Shown here in pieces: positions 1 through 12,727 of a DNA stretch of 64,000 nt. The notes beneath the pieces are model-generated. The model did no database searches. It worked only from the letters and a program-made list of their open reading frames with translations, and was not told where the DNA came from. The position numbers were made by a program, and so were the translations under genes. Each line of letters opens with the position of its first letter. Positions within the stretch are counted from its first letter, which is position 1. The stretch spans positions 14,920,864 through 14,984,863 of the forward strand of contig NC_087071.1 of assembly GCF_963678635.1 (NCBI RefSeq), written 5' to 3'. The stretch is from Symsagittifera roscoffensis (taxonomy: Eukaryota; Xenacoelomorpha; Acoela; Convolutidae).

Positions 1-2360
1 TCAGAGGCAAGTGTAGTGGTGAATTTACTTTTCCAACATCAATTTTAGATGTTGCGTAAACCATTGGGTATTTCAGTTGTAGTTCGGCTAGTTGTTCAAA
101 TTCTTTTTGTGTAATTTGGGAGTGTTGAAAATTGAACACTGTAAGCAATTTTGTTGTTCTGTGGTGAGTTTTGATATCTGAAATCTTGGTTTAAAACAAG
201 GTGTTTTTGTGAAACAGTCTATCTTTCGCTTTTCATTAATTCTTATAATATTTATTGATAATTCTTCATTAAGAATTGGTGATTGACATATATCTAGTAA
301 TTTTAAAATTTTATTTACCCTATATGATATTTCTTTTGTGGGAGAACTTGTTCCATTAGTTTCACAATAACCTAGAAGTCCTAGAGTTAATTTCATTTTA
401 TATGGAGAGTTATTGTATACATGTAATCAAAATACATCTGAAGTTGTATTTTTCATGTATTTGATGGACGAGAGTGTCACTCGGAAAAACTTATGGATTG
501 ACTTGAATTCAAGGTCTGACATAAATAATCGTTGTTTTTTGTTTCATATTATAGTGGTGGAGTTGGCTTTTCGAAAAGTTATTTATATTACGTTTTTGTT
601 CTTGATTATATATAGGGTAGAATTTGAAGAAAAATGGTAGTTAATTATTTAAAAAATATAAGTGATGTTTTTTTTACTCTTCTATGTTTGTCTTTTATTT
701 GTATTTTGCTGTTTAAAACAATAATAGTGGGAATATATTTAGTAATAAATGGTATTCCAACGATAACGTGTTTTATCTCTGTGATATGGAAAGTTTGTTG
801 GAATGGTTTAGTTAAAACCTTATTCTGTTCGATTTTTCGAGGGGGAACAAGGAATAGTTGGATTTTTCCAAAATTTGTTAAACTTGATTCTTGTGCTGTA
901 GCTAATCCGCTTGATGTTTTTGAGGGTATTAGTTTTGGATAAAGGGTTTGTATTTCACTCCTTGTGGGAATGTTTATTATATTTGATACTGCTCTTGAGT
1001 CTAGTAAAAAATCAATTTCAAGGTCTGGTTTTGAAAATCATTGCTTTTTGGACTGTCTAAGAGAAGTGGGGTTGTCCAATTTTTTTTATTGGGTCGTTGT
1101 ATTTTATTTGATGTGTTCTGATAAAAATTACTTGCGCTTGAACTTCCTTTAAAATCTTGTTCGGTATAGTCTATTGTTGCTTGAATATAATTAGGGTTTT
1201 GGAAATAATATTCATTGTTTTGGTATTGAATCGATTCTATTGGTATTTCGTATTCAAATTTCGATCTGAAGCACGTTTATTGAAAATGTATTTTCTGTCT
1301 CGCTTTCATCGCCTGTAGATTCGCAATTTATGTTTTTCAGTTGTAATTTTGTGTTTTCTGTGTTATCGATACCAGGAGGGTCTGATTGAGTTTCTTCAGT
1401 TGATTGTACTTCAGTCTTTGATGCTTAGGTGTACTACTCCTATAGTTTCGTTGTGAATTTTGGTATTGTGTATTATTCTTTGTGGTGATTGGGAATGATT
1501 TCTTTGTCAATTTGGATAGTTTGAGTTTCGATTCTGTGACTTGTCAAGTGATCAATTATGATAATTTTGATAGTTTGATTTTTTATAGTTTGGTATGTTG
1601 TTTGAATAGTCTAGTGATCTGTTATTTTGATATTGCCTGTTCCTATGATTTGAATAGTTTCTGTTCCTGTTCTATGAGGAATTTCTAGAACAATTGCTTG
1701 AACAGAATTTGTTCCGGGGGTTTGAGTTTGAACGATTTCTGATATAGTTTGAGTAGTTGCTTCTATATGAGTTTGATCTTGAATAGTTATATCGATATTG
1801 GTTGTTCTGACTCTTTGATCGACTGTATCTATTTTGTGACAAATTTCGTATATTTCTTTGGTTTGGAGATCTTCCTCGATTATTATATCTGTAAGGTGAT
1901 TGTTGTTTAGAGGTATTATAGTTATCAGGAAGTGGTTTCCCTGAACTATTGTTACTATGAATGTTTTTGTTTGGTAAATTTTGGTCTTTTTTCATATATT
2001 GGTAACTGATTTATTTGGTTTTCTTTGTTTTTGTGGTTTGTTTTGGTTATCTTGTTGTTTTTGTCTACCTTCAGCAATGTTGTGTCCAAATCTACGGCAA
2101 TAGCTAAACCATTTTTTAATGATGTTTTGCTTTTAAAATTTGGGTTGTTCTCGTAGATATTTAAAATTTGAGTGATTTTTGCAGCTAATTCAGTTTCAGA
2201 GTCATGAATATTGTTTATTTGTGAAGTAGTACTTTCAAGGTTGCTTACTTATTGTAATTTTAAGTTTTCTGTTTCTTCCAATTTCATTGTGGATTTGGCT
2301 TGTTCTAGTTTATCTACTAGCTTTCTGAACTCTACATCGGGTTCTCGAATTGAAGATGGA
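1..2360 (-). pseudogene. gypsy-1 gag C-terminus, protease and PR-RT linker, copy 1 (cut by window edge)
   Basis: Read on the minus strand from 2360 down. The first part is a gag C-terminal region with a coiled-coil-like stretch. A ruined CCHC zinc knuckle follows at about 2070-2115: the C/GH core is recognisable, but the first and last cysteines are changed. A long stretch rich in Thr, Gln and Ile comes next. A retroviral aspartic protease remnant lies near 990-1005, where the expected D-T/S-G reads LDSRA. The linker to RT lies at 1-396. Several stops and frameshifts interrupt every frame. The Asn/Ser/Arg-rich frame at 1672-1995 and the plus-strand frames are shadows. Not functional. Confidence 0.75.
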
Positions 2361-2366
2361 TGTGAT

Positions 2367-3979
2367 AGTTGTAGAAGAGTGAGAAGAAGTGGGGGGAGGG
2401 GTGGTTTATGACTCCCAGGTTTTAAGATAGGGAATATACCATCCGGTCACCCAGCTATGTATTAAGATAGGGTATAGAGTCTACATTATATAAGGATAGG
2501 GAATGGGATTACCAATGGTAAGGTTTTATGGTTTGTGTGATGGTAAGATAATGGTTAGAAAAACAAAAAATTTTTGGATTTTGTGTAGAAGTGTCTAGTT
2601 GTTTCGCAAAATCTCGGCGCGCGTTATCTAATTGTTAAAATTTACTGGTTAATTACGTGTAGATTGTGTAATGAAGATCTTTTAATTAGATTTTTGGTAC
2701 GTGGTAAGTTTCAGATGGTGAGATGGTAAGTTTTGAAAAAATTTAGGCACCCGAAATTTTTGAGCTCGTTTTTTGCCAATACTAGCGTTTCTTAACCAAC
2801 TTCTACAATTTGTGATATGTAAGGACTAACTTGTCTTAGAAAAATTCCGTATGGTAAGTTTCAGAAGGTAAGTTCCAGGAAATTTTAAGAAATTTTCTTA
2901 AGCTTTACTTGCAAATACATTTTTATCTTGAAAAACATTTTGATCTTAAAAAATCGAAAATTTTTTTTTTGGATGGTAAGTTTCAGATGGTAACTTTCGA
3001 TTTAAAGTATGAGATCATAAACTAATAAATCAAAAAAAAAATTCTTTTCTTGAAAGAATCTTTTAAACTCTTTAGATTTATATTCCCTCTTAGGGAAAAT
3101 TGTCAAGAGGGGATTATCTTTGACAGGTTAATTATTCCGCTCCACGGGATATCAGGAGAATCTTGACAGCTCCTCATGGTTGATTACTTTTGTATCCCAC
3201 TTAATGTTTTATTCCCCAGGTTATCTGGAGAACGGATGACAGCTTAATTACACTTATTAATTTTATGACTTATTTTATCTTTTTTCACATAATTATCCCA
3301 CGATCATATGACAGATACATATTAGCAGTTCCCCACAGAGTTAATGAAGCGCGAGTTACTTTCTTGAGAGAATAAACTCTTAAGTTTTCATAAAAAATTG
3401 ATATACATTCAATCAAAATTGCATGAACTTTTCATTGGAACTAAGATAAAATTATGCAAAAGTTTTTAAGTTTCGACCAATCAGATGTTTTTATCTTGTT
3501 CTTATTTTTACCTCAACTGTTTTATTTGTTCTGTCATATTTCTTGCTACGATTCATTTCATTTCTCTTTTATCACTTTGTCTTTAATCATTAAAAAAAAT
3601 CTCTGAAATTTCCAAATTTTCCAAAAAATTATTATCCAAATTTGTCAATTGCTCTGCCACGGTAAAACTTTAGACTGAGAAAAATGTAGTATCAAAGTTT
3701 TTTTGTGTCTGATACTTTTGTATAAAAACTTTCCCATCTTTCTCAGAGTAAACTTTTAGGAAAATTATACAATTTACTAGAAGTTGGTTACAATTTTCGT
3801 AAATTTATCTACTCTATCGTTAATTGGGGGACTACAACATCCATATTCCACCATCATTCTCCATATTTCATCAAAAAGTTAGTTACTAAGATGCTTTTTG
3901 TGAGAAAATTAAGGAATTTAAAGAGTTAAATTAAATAAATAATCAAACAATTCACGACATCGTATAGTAAAATTACTGC
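2367..3979. mobile_element. Polinton left-end fragment, copy 1
   Basis: Nearly identical to 14947-16559, the true left end of the Polinton. It begins AGTTGTAGAAG directly after TGTGAT (2361-2366), the left target-site copy inside gag. It ends at 3979, where it is abruptly joined to gypsy-1 integrase. It holds a purine-rich subterminal tract (about 2371-2402), many GGTAAG motifs, and two imperfect copies of a block reading roughly GGxTATCxGGAGAA then GACAGCT near 3150 and 3220. No coding region is recognisable. Confidence 0.9.
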
Positions 3980-5067
3980 TAAATGCGTCGACTATGACCA
4001 TTATAAATGAGTTTCCTTCTGAAGAATGTGATATTGGTCCTCTTGTATCGAATGAGATTCTGTGACTATAACTCAAACTTAGTCTTTTAAAATCTTGTTT
4101 TTCTGCAATTTGTTTTTGAGGTGGATATGGTTTATTTAGTTGGCATCTTATGCAATTGTTGCATAATACTTTGATCCTAATTGGTGCACTTGAGAAGTAA
4201 AAGTTTTGGATAAAATTTGAGTATTTTTTTTCTCATCCTGTATGTCCTTTAGTGTTTAAGGAACGTGAATTGTGAAATTCTAGAAGTATCATACTTAAAG
4301 GTGAAGAGGGTACTTTGAGATCAGATGTTTGGTCTAAAATATCTATGTTTTCATTTATGGATGTATTTTTGAATTTTCTAAAGTATCTAAGAAGTGTTTT
4401 GTTTCCTAGAAATGTGATGTCGGCTTTTATGCGCTTGGTTTTATATTTGAGCCAAAAATTAAATTGTGTAATGACTGAATCATAGGTCTGATATTTTTGT
4501 AATAATTTAATTCAAGTGCTAATTTCTCTGTAGTCGGCAGAAAGGTATTTTCAATTTCTGTTTTCGAGAAAGGTATGTTATCTGGAGGGTCATGGAGGTT
4601 GAAGACTTGATTTATCGTGTGTTTTAAAATGATATCTGGAGATCCTGATAATTTTATATTATCGGTTAAGTTTTCTTTTTCTATTAAAAGGAATAGGTAT
4701 GTACTATATTTGTTAGTCTGAGTGGTTTTTGTTGTGTATTGTTTTTGATCCAAGAAGTATATGGTATCGGTTTAAATGTAGAGTTTCTTAGTAGATCTAC
4801 TTCGTAGTGATTATTTTGACAATCTAAATATAAAAGAAAGTGTTGTAAGTTCTTTATTTGTGCTTGTTCATTGTCAGTTTTTACTGCGTATTTGCATTCT
4901 AACCGTGATGCGATTCCGACTTTTGCAAGAAAAAAATCAATATTTTGCGGTTTTTCTACTGTTGTTCTTCTTGTTAATAATTCCGATGGTGTATTTCTAC
5001 TGAGTGTGTCTGGTAGTCCAAAATTTTTTCCTATTCTCCAATTTCTATGTAAGTTTGGGAATTTCAT
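3980..5067 (-). pseudogene. gypsy-1 integrase (truncated) and RNase H-integrase connection, copy 2
   Basis: Minus strand. The connection region after RNase H contains a tether-like LPDTLSRN motif (about 4684-5067), followed by a spacer (4427-4753). The integrase zinc-binding pair CNNC...C (about 4130-4200) and the first catalytic aspartate in SFDTRGP (about 4035-4052) come next. The frame then runs into the Polinton junction at 3979, so the second catalytic Asp, the Glu and the whole C-terminus are missing. A TAG stop replaces a probable Trp before the zinc-binding region, and the connection is split into two frames. In the intact family the core continues well past this point, so this is a physical truncation. 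Confidence 0.85.
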
Positions 5068-5072
5068 TAAAA

Positions 5073-5507
5073 TTAATTGAAATTCATAAATTCTCTGGTT
5101 TGGATTTGATTATCAACTATTATAGGTTTATGGTCTGTAAAAAAAACTGTCAGATGTTTTGATTCAAGTATTAAAAATTCATATTCTTTGAGAGTGTATA
5201 TTACAACTGTGCATTCTCTCATAGATTTAGCGAGTCTAAGTTCAGCCTGTGTAAATAGTCTTGAGTTTGCTGAAATGCGATTCATTTTATTTGTTCCATT
5301 GTGAGATTATAATAATGCTGCTCCGATGCCCAAATTGGAGGCGTCGCAAATAGCATAAATTGGTTTGTCTGATTCTGAAATAGTATTTGATATTTGATCG
5401 GTGAGGAGTGTTTTAATTTGTTCAAATCGTTTTTGATGTTCTGTTGTGCACTCAAAATTGTTTTGTTGCCTAAGCATGTTATAAAATGGTTTTAAATATA
5501 GTTGCAT
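5073..5507 (-). pseudogene. gypsy-1 RNase H, copy 2
   Basis: Two minus-strand fragments, 5307-5507 and 5073-5285. They show the RNase H opening CDASNLGIGAALL, the RECTVVIYTLKEYEFL helix with its Glu, and FTDHKPI with the third acidic residue. This is the RNase H that follows RT in Ty3/gypsy polyproteins and would remove the RNA template during cDNA synthesis. The two fragments are separated by stops, so the domain is broken. The same split occurs in copy 3. Confidence 0.85.
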
Positions 5508-6432
5508 TTCATAGACCTATTTACTTAATTAGTTAAGCATTCCTAAGAACTCATATATTCTCTTTTTATTTGATGGAGGCTGAAGTTTTAGAATTGCATC
5601 TATGCGGGAATTTTATAGAGTTATCGTGTTTCCTTGTATAATATGTCCAAGGAATTTTACACGAGTGAGAAAAAATTGTGATTTATCCGGGGCTGCTTTC
5701 ATGTTTTCTTTAAGTAATTTTTAGTGACACTTTTCTAAGACAATGAACATTTCGCTTTTTGTCTGCGATTGCATGAAAACATCGTTTAAAAATGTTATGA
5801 AGTTTTAACTAAGTATGAGTGGTCGAACGTTTTTACTCATAAATGCTGAGAAGGCTGCTGGTGCTATGGAGAATCCATAGAATAGTCTATTGAATTCATA
5901 TTGTTGGTTTCCAATCACGAATTGTGTTATTCGTCGTGATTGTTCATCTAGTTGATATTGGTTGTATGCGCTGTTCATGTCAGCTGTTGTCAAGTATTTG
6001 CCGTTTATTTTTGCGAGAATTGATTGATTTGGTTCTATGGGCCATTTACATTTAAATTCGTTGATGAGGGAATTAGGATATCTTGAGTTTAAAATGATTT
6101 TCATTGATTCTCCTTTAGCTAAAACAATCACGGGATTATGAATGTGTTTCCTTTTGGCTGTTCTTCCTAATTTACTGGTGAAATAATTTCATTTTGTTCT
6201 AGTATGTCTTGTAATCTATTGACTTAATGTTGCAGATGTTTTGGAATTTTACTTGCTCCTTGGTTTTTGAAAATTGTTTCAGGATCAGAGGCAAGTGTAG
6301 TGGTGAATTTACTTTTCCAACATCAATTTTAGATGTTGCGTAAACCATTGGGTATTTCAGTTGTAGTTCGGCTAGTTGTTCAAATTCTTTTTGTGTAATT
6401 TGGGAGTATTGAAAATTGAACACTGTAAGCAA
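5508..6432 (-). pseudogene. gypsy-1 reverse transcriptase, copy 2
   Basis: Ty3/gypsy-type RT. The best fragment (5805-6131) carries TADMNSAYNQYQLDEQSRR and FNRLFYGFSIAPAAFSAFM, the palm region before the active site. After a stop the catalytic box reads FLND (about 5781-5792) instead of YxDD, so one catalytic aspartate is lost. The palm and thumb then continue to about 5508 with several stops. Fragment 6199-6432 is the leader between protease and RT. Clearly inactive. Confidence 0.88.
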
Positions 6433-8672
6433 TTTTGTTGTTCTGTGGTGAGTTTTGATATCTGAAATCTTGGTTTAAAACAAGGTGTTTTTGTGAAACA
6501 GTCTATCTTTCGCTTTTCATTAATTCTTATAATATTTATTGATAATTCTTCATTAAGAATTGGTGATTGACATATATCTAGTAATTTTAAAATTTTATTT
6601 ACCCTATATGATATTTCTTTCGTGGGAGAACTTGTTCCATTAGTTTCACAATAACCTAGAAGTCCTAGAGTTAATTTCATTTTATATGGAGAGTTATTGT
6701 ATACATGTAATCAAAATACATCTGAAGTTGTATTTTTCATGTATTTGATGGACGAGAGTGTCACTCGGAAAAACTTATGGATTGACTTGAATTCAAGGTC
6801 TGACATAAATAATCGTTGTTTGCTTTGTTTCATATTATATTGGTGGAGTTGGCTTATCGAAAAGTTATTTATATATATATATATATATCCTGCTAGTGGT
6901 TTCGTTTTCGTTCTTGATTATATATAGGGTAGAATTTGAAGAAAAATGGTAGTTAATTATTTAAAAAATGTAAGTGATGTTTTTTTCACTCTTCTATATT
7001 TGTCTTTTTTTTTGTATTTTGCTGTTTAAAACAATAATAGTGGGAATATATTTAGTAATAAATGGTATTCCAACGATAACGTGTTTTATATCTGTGATAT
7101 GGAAGGTTTGTTGGAATGGTTTAGTTAAAAACTTATTCCGTTCAATTTTTCGAGGGGGAACAAGGAATAGTTGGACTTTTCCAAAATTTGTTAAACTTGA
7201 TTCTTGTGCTGTAGCTAATCCGCTTGATGTTTTTGAGGGTATTAGTTTTGGATGAAGGGTTTGTATTTCACTCCTTGTGGGAATGTTTATTATATTTGAT
7301 ACTGCTCTTGAGTCTAATAAAAAATCAATTTCAAGGTCTGGTTTTGAAAATCATTGCTTTTTGGACTGTCTAAGAGAAGTGGGGTTGTCCAAATTTTTTT
7401 ATTGGGTCGTTGTATTTTATTTGATGTGTTCTGATAAAAATTACTTGCGCTCTAACTTCCTTTAAAATCTTGTTCAGTATAGTCTATTGTTGCTTGAATA
7501 TAATTAGGGTTTTGGAATTAATATTCATTGTTTTGGTATTAAATCGATTCTATTGGTATTTCGTATTCAAATTTCGATCTGAAGCACGTTTATTGAAAAT
7601 GTATTTTCTGTCTCGCTTTCATCGCCTGTAGATTCGCAATTTATGTTTTTCAGTTGTAATTTTGTGTTTTCTGTGTTATCGATACCAGGAGGGTCTGATT
7701 GAGTTTCTTCAGTTGATTGTACTTCAGTCTTTGATGCTTAGGTGTACTACTCCTATAGTTTTGTTGTGAATTTTGGTATTGTGTATTATTCTTTGTGGTG
7801 ATTGGGAATGATTTCTTTGTCAATTTGGATAGTTTGAATTTCGATTCTGTGACTTGTCAAGTGATCAATTATGATAATTTTGATAGTTTGATTTTTTATA
7901 GTTTGATCTGTTGTTTGAATAGTCTCGTGATCTGTTATTTTGATATTGTCTGTTCCTATGATTTGAATAGTTTCTGTTCCTATTCTATGAGGAATTTCTA
8001 GAACAATTGCTTGAACAAAATTTGTTCCGGGGGTTTGAGTTTGAACGATTTCTGATATAGTTTGAGTAGTTGCTTCTATATGAGTTTGATCTTGAATAGT
8101 TATATCGATATTGGTTGTTCTGACTCTTTGATCGACTGTATCTATTTTGTGACAAATTTCGTATATTTCTTTGGTTTGGAGATCTTCCTCGATAATTATA
8201 TCTGTAAGGTGATTGTTGTTTAGAGGTATTATAGTTATCAGGAAGTGGTTTCCCTGAACTATTGTTACTATGAATGTTTTTGTTTGGTAAATTTTGGTCT
8301 TTTTTCATATATTGGTAACTGATTTATTTGGTTCTCTTTGTTTTTGTGGTTTGTTTTGGTTATCTTGTTGTTTTTGTCTACCTTCAGCAATGTTGTGTCC
8401 AAATCTACGGCAATAGCTAAACCATTTTTTAATGATGTTTTGCTTTTAAAATTTGGGTTGTTCTCGTAGATATTTAAAATTTGAGTGATTTTTGCAGCTA
8501 ATTCAGTTTCAGAGTCATGAATATTGTTTATTTGTCAAGTAGTACTTTCAAGGTTGTTTACTTATTGTAATTTTAAGTTTTCTGTTTCTTCCAATTTCTT
8601 GTGGATTTGGCTTGTTCTAGTTTATCTACTAGCTTTCTGAACTCTACATCGGGTTCTCGAATTGAAGATGGA
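6433..8672 (-). pseudogene. gypsy-1 gag C-terminus, protease and linker, copy 2
   Basis: Same content and same breaks as copy 1 (linker frame 6372-6680, protease remnant near 7303-7317, gag knuckle near 8370-8420). A private (TA)n expansion lies at about 6870-6888. The TGTGAT target copy is at 8673-8678, just before the Polinton fragment. The linker frame is identical in protein sequence to those of copies 1 and 3. Confidence 0.75.
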
Positions 8673-8678
8673 TGTGAT

Positions 8679-10272
8679 AGTAGTAGAAGAGTGAGAAGAA
8701 GTGGGGGGAGGGGTGGTTTATGACCCCCAGGTTTTAAGATAGGGAATAGACCATCCGGTCATCCAGCTATGTATTAAGATAGGGTATAGAGTCTACAGTA
8801 TATAAGGATAGGGAATGGGATTACCAATGGTAAGGTTTTATGGTTTGTGTGATGGTAAGATAATGGTTAGAAAAACAAAAAAATTTTGGATTTTGTGTAA
8901 AAGTGTCTAGTTGTTTCGCAAAATCTCGGCGCGCGTTATCTAATTGTTAAATTTTACTGGTTAATTACGTGTAGATTGTGTAATGAAGATCTTTTAATTA
9001 GATTTTTGGTACATGGTAAGTTTCAGATGGTGAGATGGTAAGTTTTGAAAAAATTTAGGCACCCGAAATTTTTGAGCTCGTTTTTTGCCAATACTAGCGT
9101 TTCTTAACCAACTTCTACAATTTGTGATATGTAAGGCCTAACTTGTCTTACAAAAATTCGGTATGGTAAGTTTCAGAAGGTAAGTTCCAGGAAATTTTAA
9201 GAAATTTTCTTAAGCTTTACTTGCAAATACATTTTTATCTTGAAAAACATTTTGATCTTAAAAAATCTAAAAAAATTTTTTTTGGATGGTAAGTTTCAGA
9301 TGGTAACTTTCGATTTAAAGTATGAGATCATAAACTAATAATTCAAAAAAAAATTCTTTTCTTGAAAGAATCTTTTAAACTCTTTAGATTTATATTCCCT
9401 CTTAGGGAAAATTGTCAAGAGAGGATTATCTTTGACAGGTTAATTATTCCGCTCCACGGGATATCAGGAGAATCTTGACAGCTCCTCATGGTTGATTACT
9501 TTTGTATCCCACTTAATGTTTTATTCCCCAGGTTATCTGGAGAACGGATGACAGCTTAATTACACTTATTAGTTTTATGACTTATTTTTATCTTTTTTCA
9601 CATAATTATCCCACGATCATATGACAGATACATATTAGCAGTTCCCCACATAGTTAATGAAGCGCGAATTACTTTCTTGAGAGAATAAACTCTTAAGTTT
9701 TCATAAAAAATTGATATACATTCAATCAAAATTGCATGAACTTTTCATTGGAACTAAGATAAAATTATGCAAAAGTTTTTAAGTTTCGACCAATCAGATG
9801 TTTTTATCTTGTTCTTATTTTTACCTCAACTGTTTTTTTTGTTCTGTCATATTTCTTGCTACGATTCATTTCATTTCTCTTTTATCACTTTGTCTTTAAT
9901 CATTAAAAAAAATCTTTGAAATTTCCAAATTTTCCAAAAAAATTATTATCCAAATTTGTCAATTGCTCTGCCACGGTAAAACTTTAGACTGAGAAAAATG
10001 TAGTATCAAAGTTTTTTTGTGTCTGATATTTTTGTACAAAAAATTTCCCATCTTTCTCAGAGTAAACTTTTAGAAGTTGGTTACAATTTTCGTAAATTTA
10101 TCTACTCTATCGTTAATTGGGGGACTACAACATCCATATTCCACCATCATTCTCCGTATTTCATCAAAAGGTTAGTTACTAAGATGCTTTTTGTGAGAAA
10201 ATTAAGGAATTTAAAGAGTTAAATTACATAAATAATCAAACAATTCACGACATCGTATAGTAAAATTACTGC
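8679..10272. mobile_element. Polinton left-end fragment, copy 2
   Basis: Second extra copy of the Polinton left end. It starts AGTAGTAGAAG, which matches the right terminus of the full element better than copies 1 and 3 do. It differs from those copies by several small indels, including a loss of about 20 bp near 10072. It ends at 10272, joined to integrase exactly as copy 1 is. Confidence 0.9.
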
Positions 10273-11363
10273 TAAATGCGTCGACTATGACCATTATAAA
10301 TGAGTTTCCTTCTGAAGAATGTGATATTGGTCCTCTTGTATCGAATGAAATTCTGTGACTATAACTCAAACTTAGTCTTTTAAAATCTTGTTTTTCTGCA
10401 ATTTGTTTTTGACGTGGATATGGTTTATTTAGTTGGCATCTTATGCAATCGTTGCATAATACTTTGATCCTAATTGGTGCACTAGTGAAGTAAAAGTTTT
10501 GGATAAAAATTGAGTATTTTTTTTCTCATCCTGTATGTCCTTTAGTGTTTAAGGAACGTGAATTGTGAAATTCTAGAAGTATCATACTTAAAGGTGAAGA
10601 GGGTACTTTGAGATCAGATGTTTGGTCTTCTAAAATATCTATGTTTTCATATATGGATGTATTTTTGAATTTTCTAAAGTATCTAAGAAGTGTTTTGTTT
10701 CCTAGAAATGTGATGTCGGCTTTTATGCGCTTGGTTTTATATTTGTGCCAAAAATTAAATTGTGTAATGACTGAATCATAGGTCTGATATTTTTGTAATA
10801 ATTTAATTCAAGTGTTAATTTCTCTGTAGTCGGCAGAAAGGTATTTTCAATTTCTGTTTTCGAGAAAGGTATGTTATCTGGAGGGTCAATGAGGTTGAAG
10901 ACTTGATTTATCGTGTGTTTTAAAATGATGTCTGGAGATCCTGATAATTTTATATTATCGGTTAAGTTTTCTTTTTCTATTAAAGGGAATAGGTCTGTAC
11001 TATATATGTTAGTCTGAGTGGTTTTTGTTGTGTATTGTTTTTGATCCAAGAAGTATATGGTATCGGTTTAAATGTAGAGTTTCCTAGTAGATCTACTTCG
11101 TAGTGATTATTTTGACAATCTAAACATAAAAGAAAGTGTTGTAAGTTATTTATTTGTGCTTGTTCATTGTCAGTTTTTACTGCGTATTTGCATTCTAACC
11201 GTGATGCGATTCCGACTTTTGCAAGAAAAAAATCAATATTTTGTGGTTTTTCTACTGTTGTTTTTCTTGTTAATAATTCCGATGGTGTATTTCTCCTGAG
11301 TGTGTCTGGTAGTCCAAAATTTTCCCCTATTCTCCAATTTCTATGTAAGTTTGGGAATTTCAT
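10273..11363 (-). pseudogene. gypsy-1 integrase (truncated) and connection, copy 3
   Basis: Counterpart of 3980-5067 with the same broken frames (10980-11363 and 10723-11049) and the same integrase cut-off after the first catalytic Asp. Private substitutions include one changing LSRN to LRRN in the connection. Confidence 0.83.
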
Positions 11364-11802
11364 TAAAATTAATTGAAATGCATAAATTCTCTGGTTTGGA
11401 TTTGATTATCATTATTATAGGTTTATGGTCTGTAAAAAGAACTGTTAGATGTTTTGATTCAAGTATTAAAAATTCATATTCTTTGAGAGTGTATATTACA
11501 ACTGTGCATTCTCTCATAAATTTAGCGAGTCTAAGTTCAGCCTGTGTAAATAGTCTTGAGTTTGCTGAAATGCGATTCATTTTATTTGTTCCATTGTGAG
11601 ATTATAATAATGCTGCTCCGATGCCCAAATTGGAGGCGTCGCAAATAGCATAAATTGGTTTGTCTGATTCTGAAATAGTATTTGATATTTGATCGGTGAG
11701 GGGTGTTTTAATTCCTTCAAATCGTTTTTGATGTTCTGTTGTGCACTCAAAAATATTTTGTTGCCTAAGCATGTTATAAAATGGTTTTAAATATAGTTGC
11801 AT
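11364..11802 (-). pseudogene. gypsy-1 RNase H, copy 3
   Basis: Counterpart of 5073-5507, in fragments 11602-11802 (CDASNLGIGAALL) and about 11341-11580 (RECTVVIYTLKEYEFL, FTDHKPI). It is split at the same place as copy 2. Confidence 0.83.
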
Positions 11803-12727
11803 TTCATAGACCTATTGACTTAATTAGTTAAGCATTCCTAAGAATTCATATATTCTCTTTTTATTTAATGGAGGCTGAAGTTTTAGAATTGCATCTATGC
11901 GGGAATTTTATAGAGTTATCGTGTTTCCTTGTATAATATGTCCAAGGAATTTTACATGAGTGAGAAAAAATTGTGATTTATCCGGGGCTGCTTTCATGTT
12001 TTCTTTAAGTAATTTTTAGTGACACTTTTCTAAGACAATGAACATTTCGCTTTTTGTCTGCGATTGCATGAAAACATCGTTTAAAAACGTTATGAAGTTT
12101 TAACTAAATATGAGTGGTCGAACGTTTTTACTCATAAATGCTGAGAAGGCTGCTGGTCCTATGGAGAATCCATAGAATAGTCTATTGAATTCATATTGTT
12201 GGTTTCCAATCACGAATTGTGTTATTCGTCGTGATTGTTCATCTAGTTGATATTGGTTGTATGCGCTGTTCATGTCAGCTGTTGTCAAGTATTTGCCGTT
12301 TATTTTTGCGAGAATTGATTGATTTGGTTCTATGGGCCATTTACATTTAAATTCATTGATGAGGGAATTAGGATATCTTGAGTCTAAAATGATTTTCATT
12401 GATTCTCCTTTAGCTAAATCAATCACGGGATTATGAATGTGTTTCCTTTTGGCTGTTCTTCCTAATTTACTGGTGAAATAATTTCATTTTGTTCTAGTAT
12501 GTCTTGTAATCTATTGACTTAATGTTGCAGATGATTTGGAATTTTACTTGCTCCTTGGTTTTTGAAAATTGCTTCAGGATCAGAGGCAAGTGTAGTGGTG
12601 AATTTACTTTTCCAACATCAATTTTAGATGTTGCGTAAACCATTGGGTATTTCAGTTGTAGTTCGGCTAGTTGTTCAAATTCTTTTTGTGTAATTTGGGA
12701 GTGTTGAAAATTGAACACTGTAAGCAA
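11803..12727 (-). pseudogene. gypsy-1 reverse transcriptase, copy 3
   Basis: Counterpart of 5508-6432. Fragment 12100-12426 has the TADMNSAYNQYQLDEQSRR palm motif. The active-site box again reads FLND (about 12076-12087), so the inactivating change predates the duplication. Fragment 12494-12727 is the leader before RT. Confidence 0.87.

Noticed and set aside
413-1688. Plus-strand open frames in the array (also at 6697-8001 and 12992-14268)
   Set aside because: Antisense shadows of the gypsy-1 protease and gag region; repeated only because the DNA is repeated.
1672-1995. Asn/Ser/Arg-rich 107-residue protein (also 7985-8308 and 14252-14575)
   Set aside because: Overlaps the gag frame rich in Thr/Gln/Ile; low complexity and no motif. 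Conservation is explained by recent duplication.
2402-3979. Reading this block as an LTR: it follows a purine tract and begins TG
   Set aside because: The orientation is opposite to the neighbouring pol frames, and the inner end is just a duplication junction. The same sequence is the outer part of the Polinton in copy 3.
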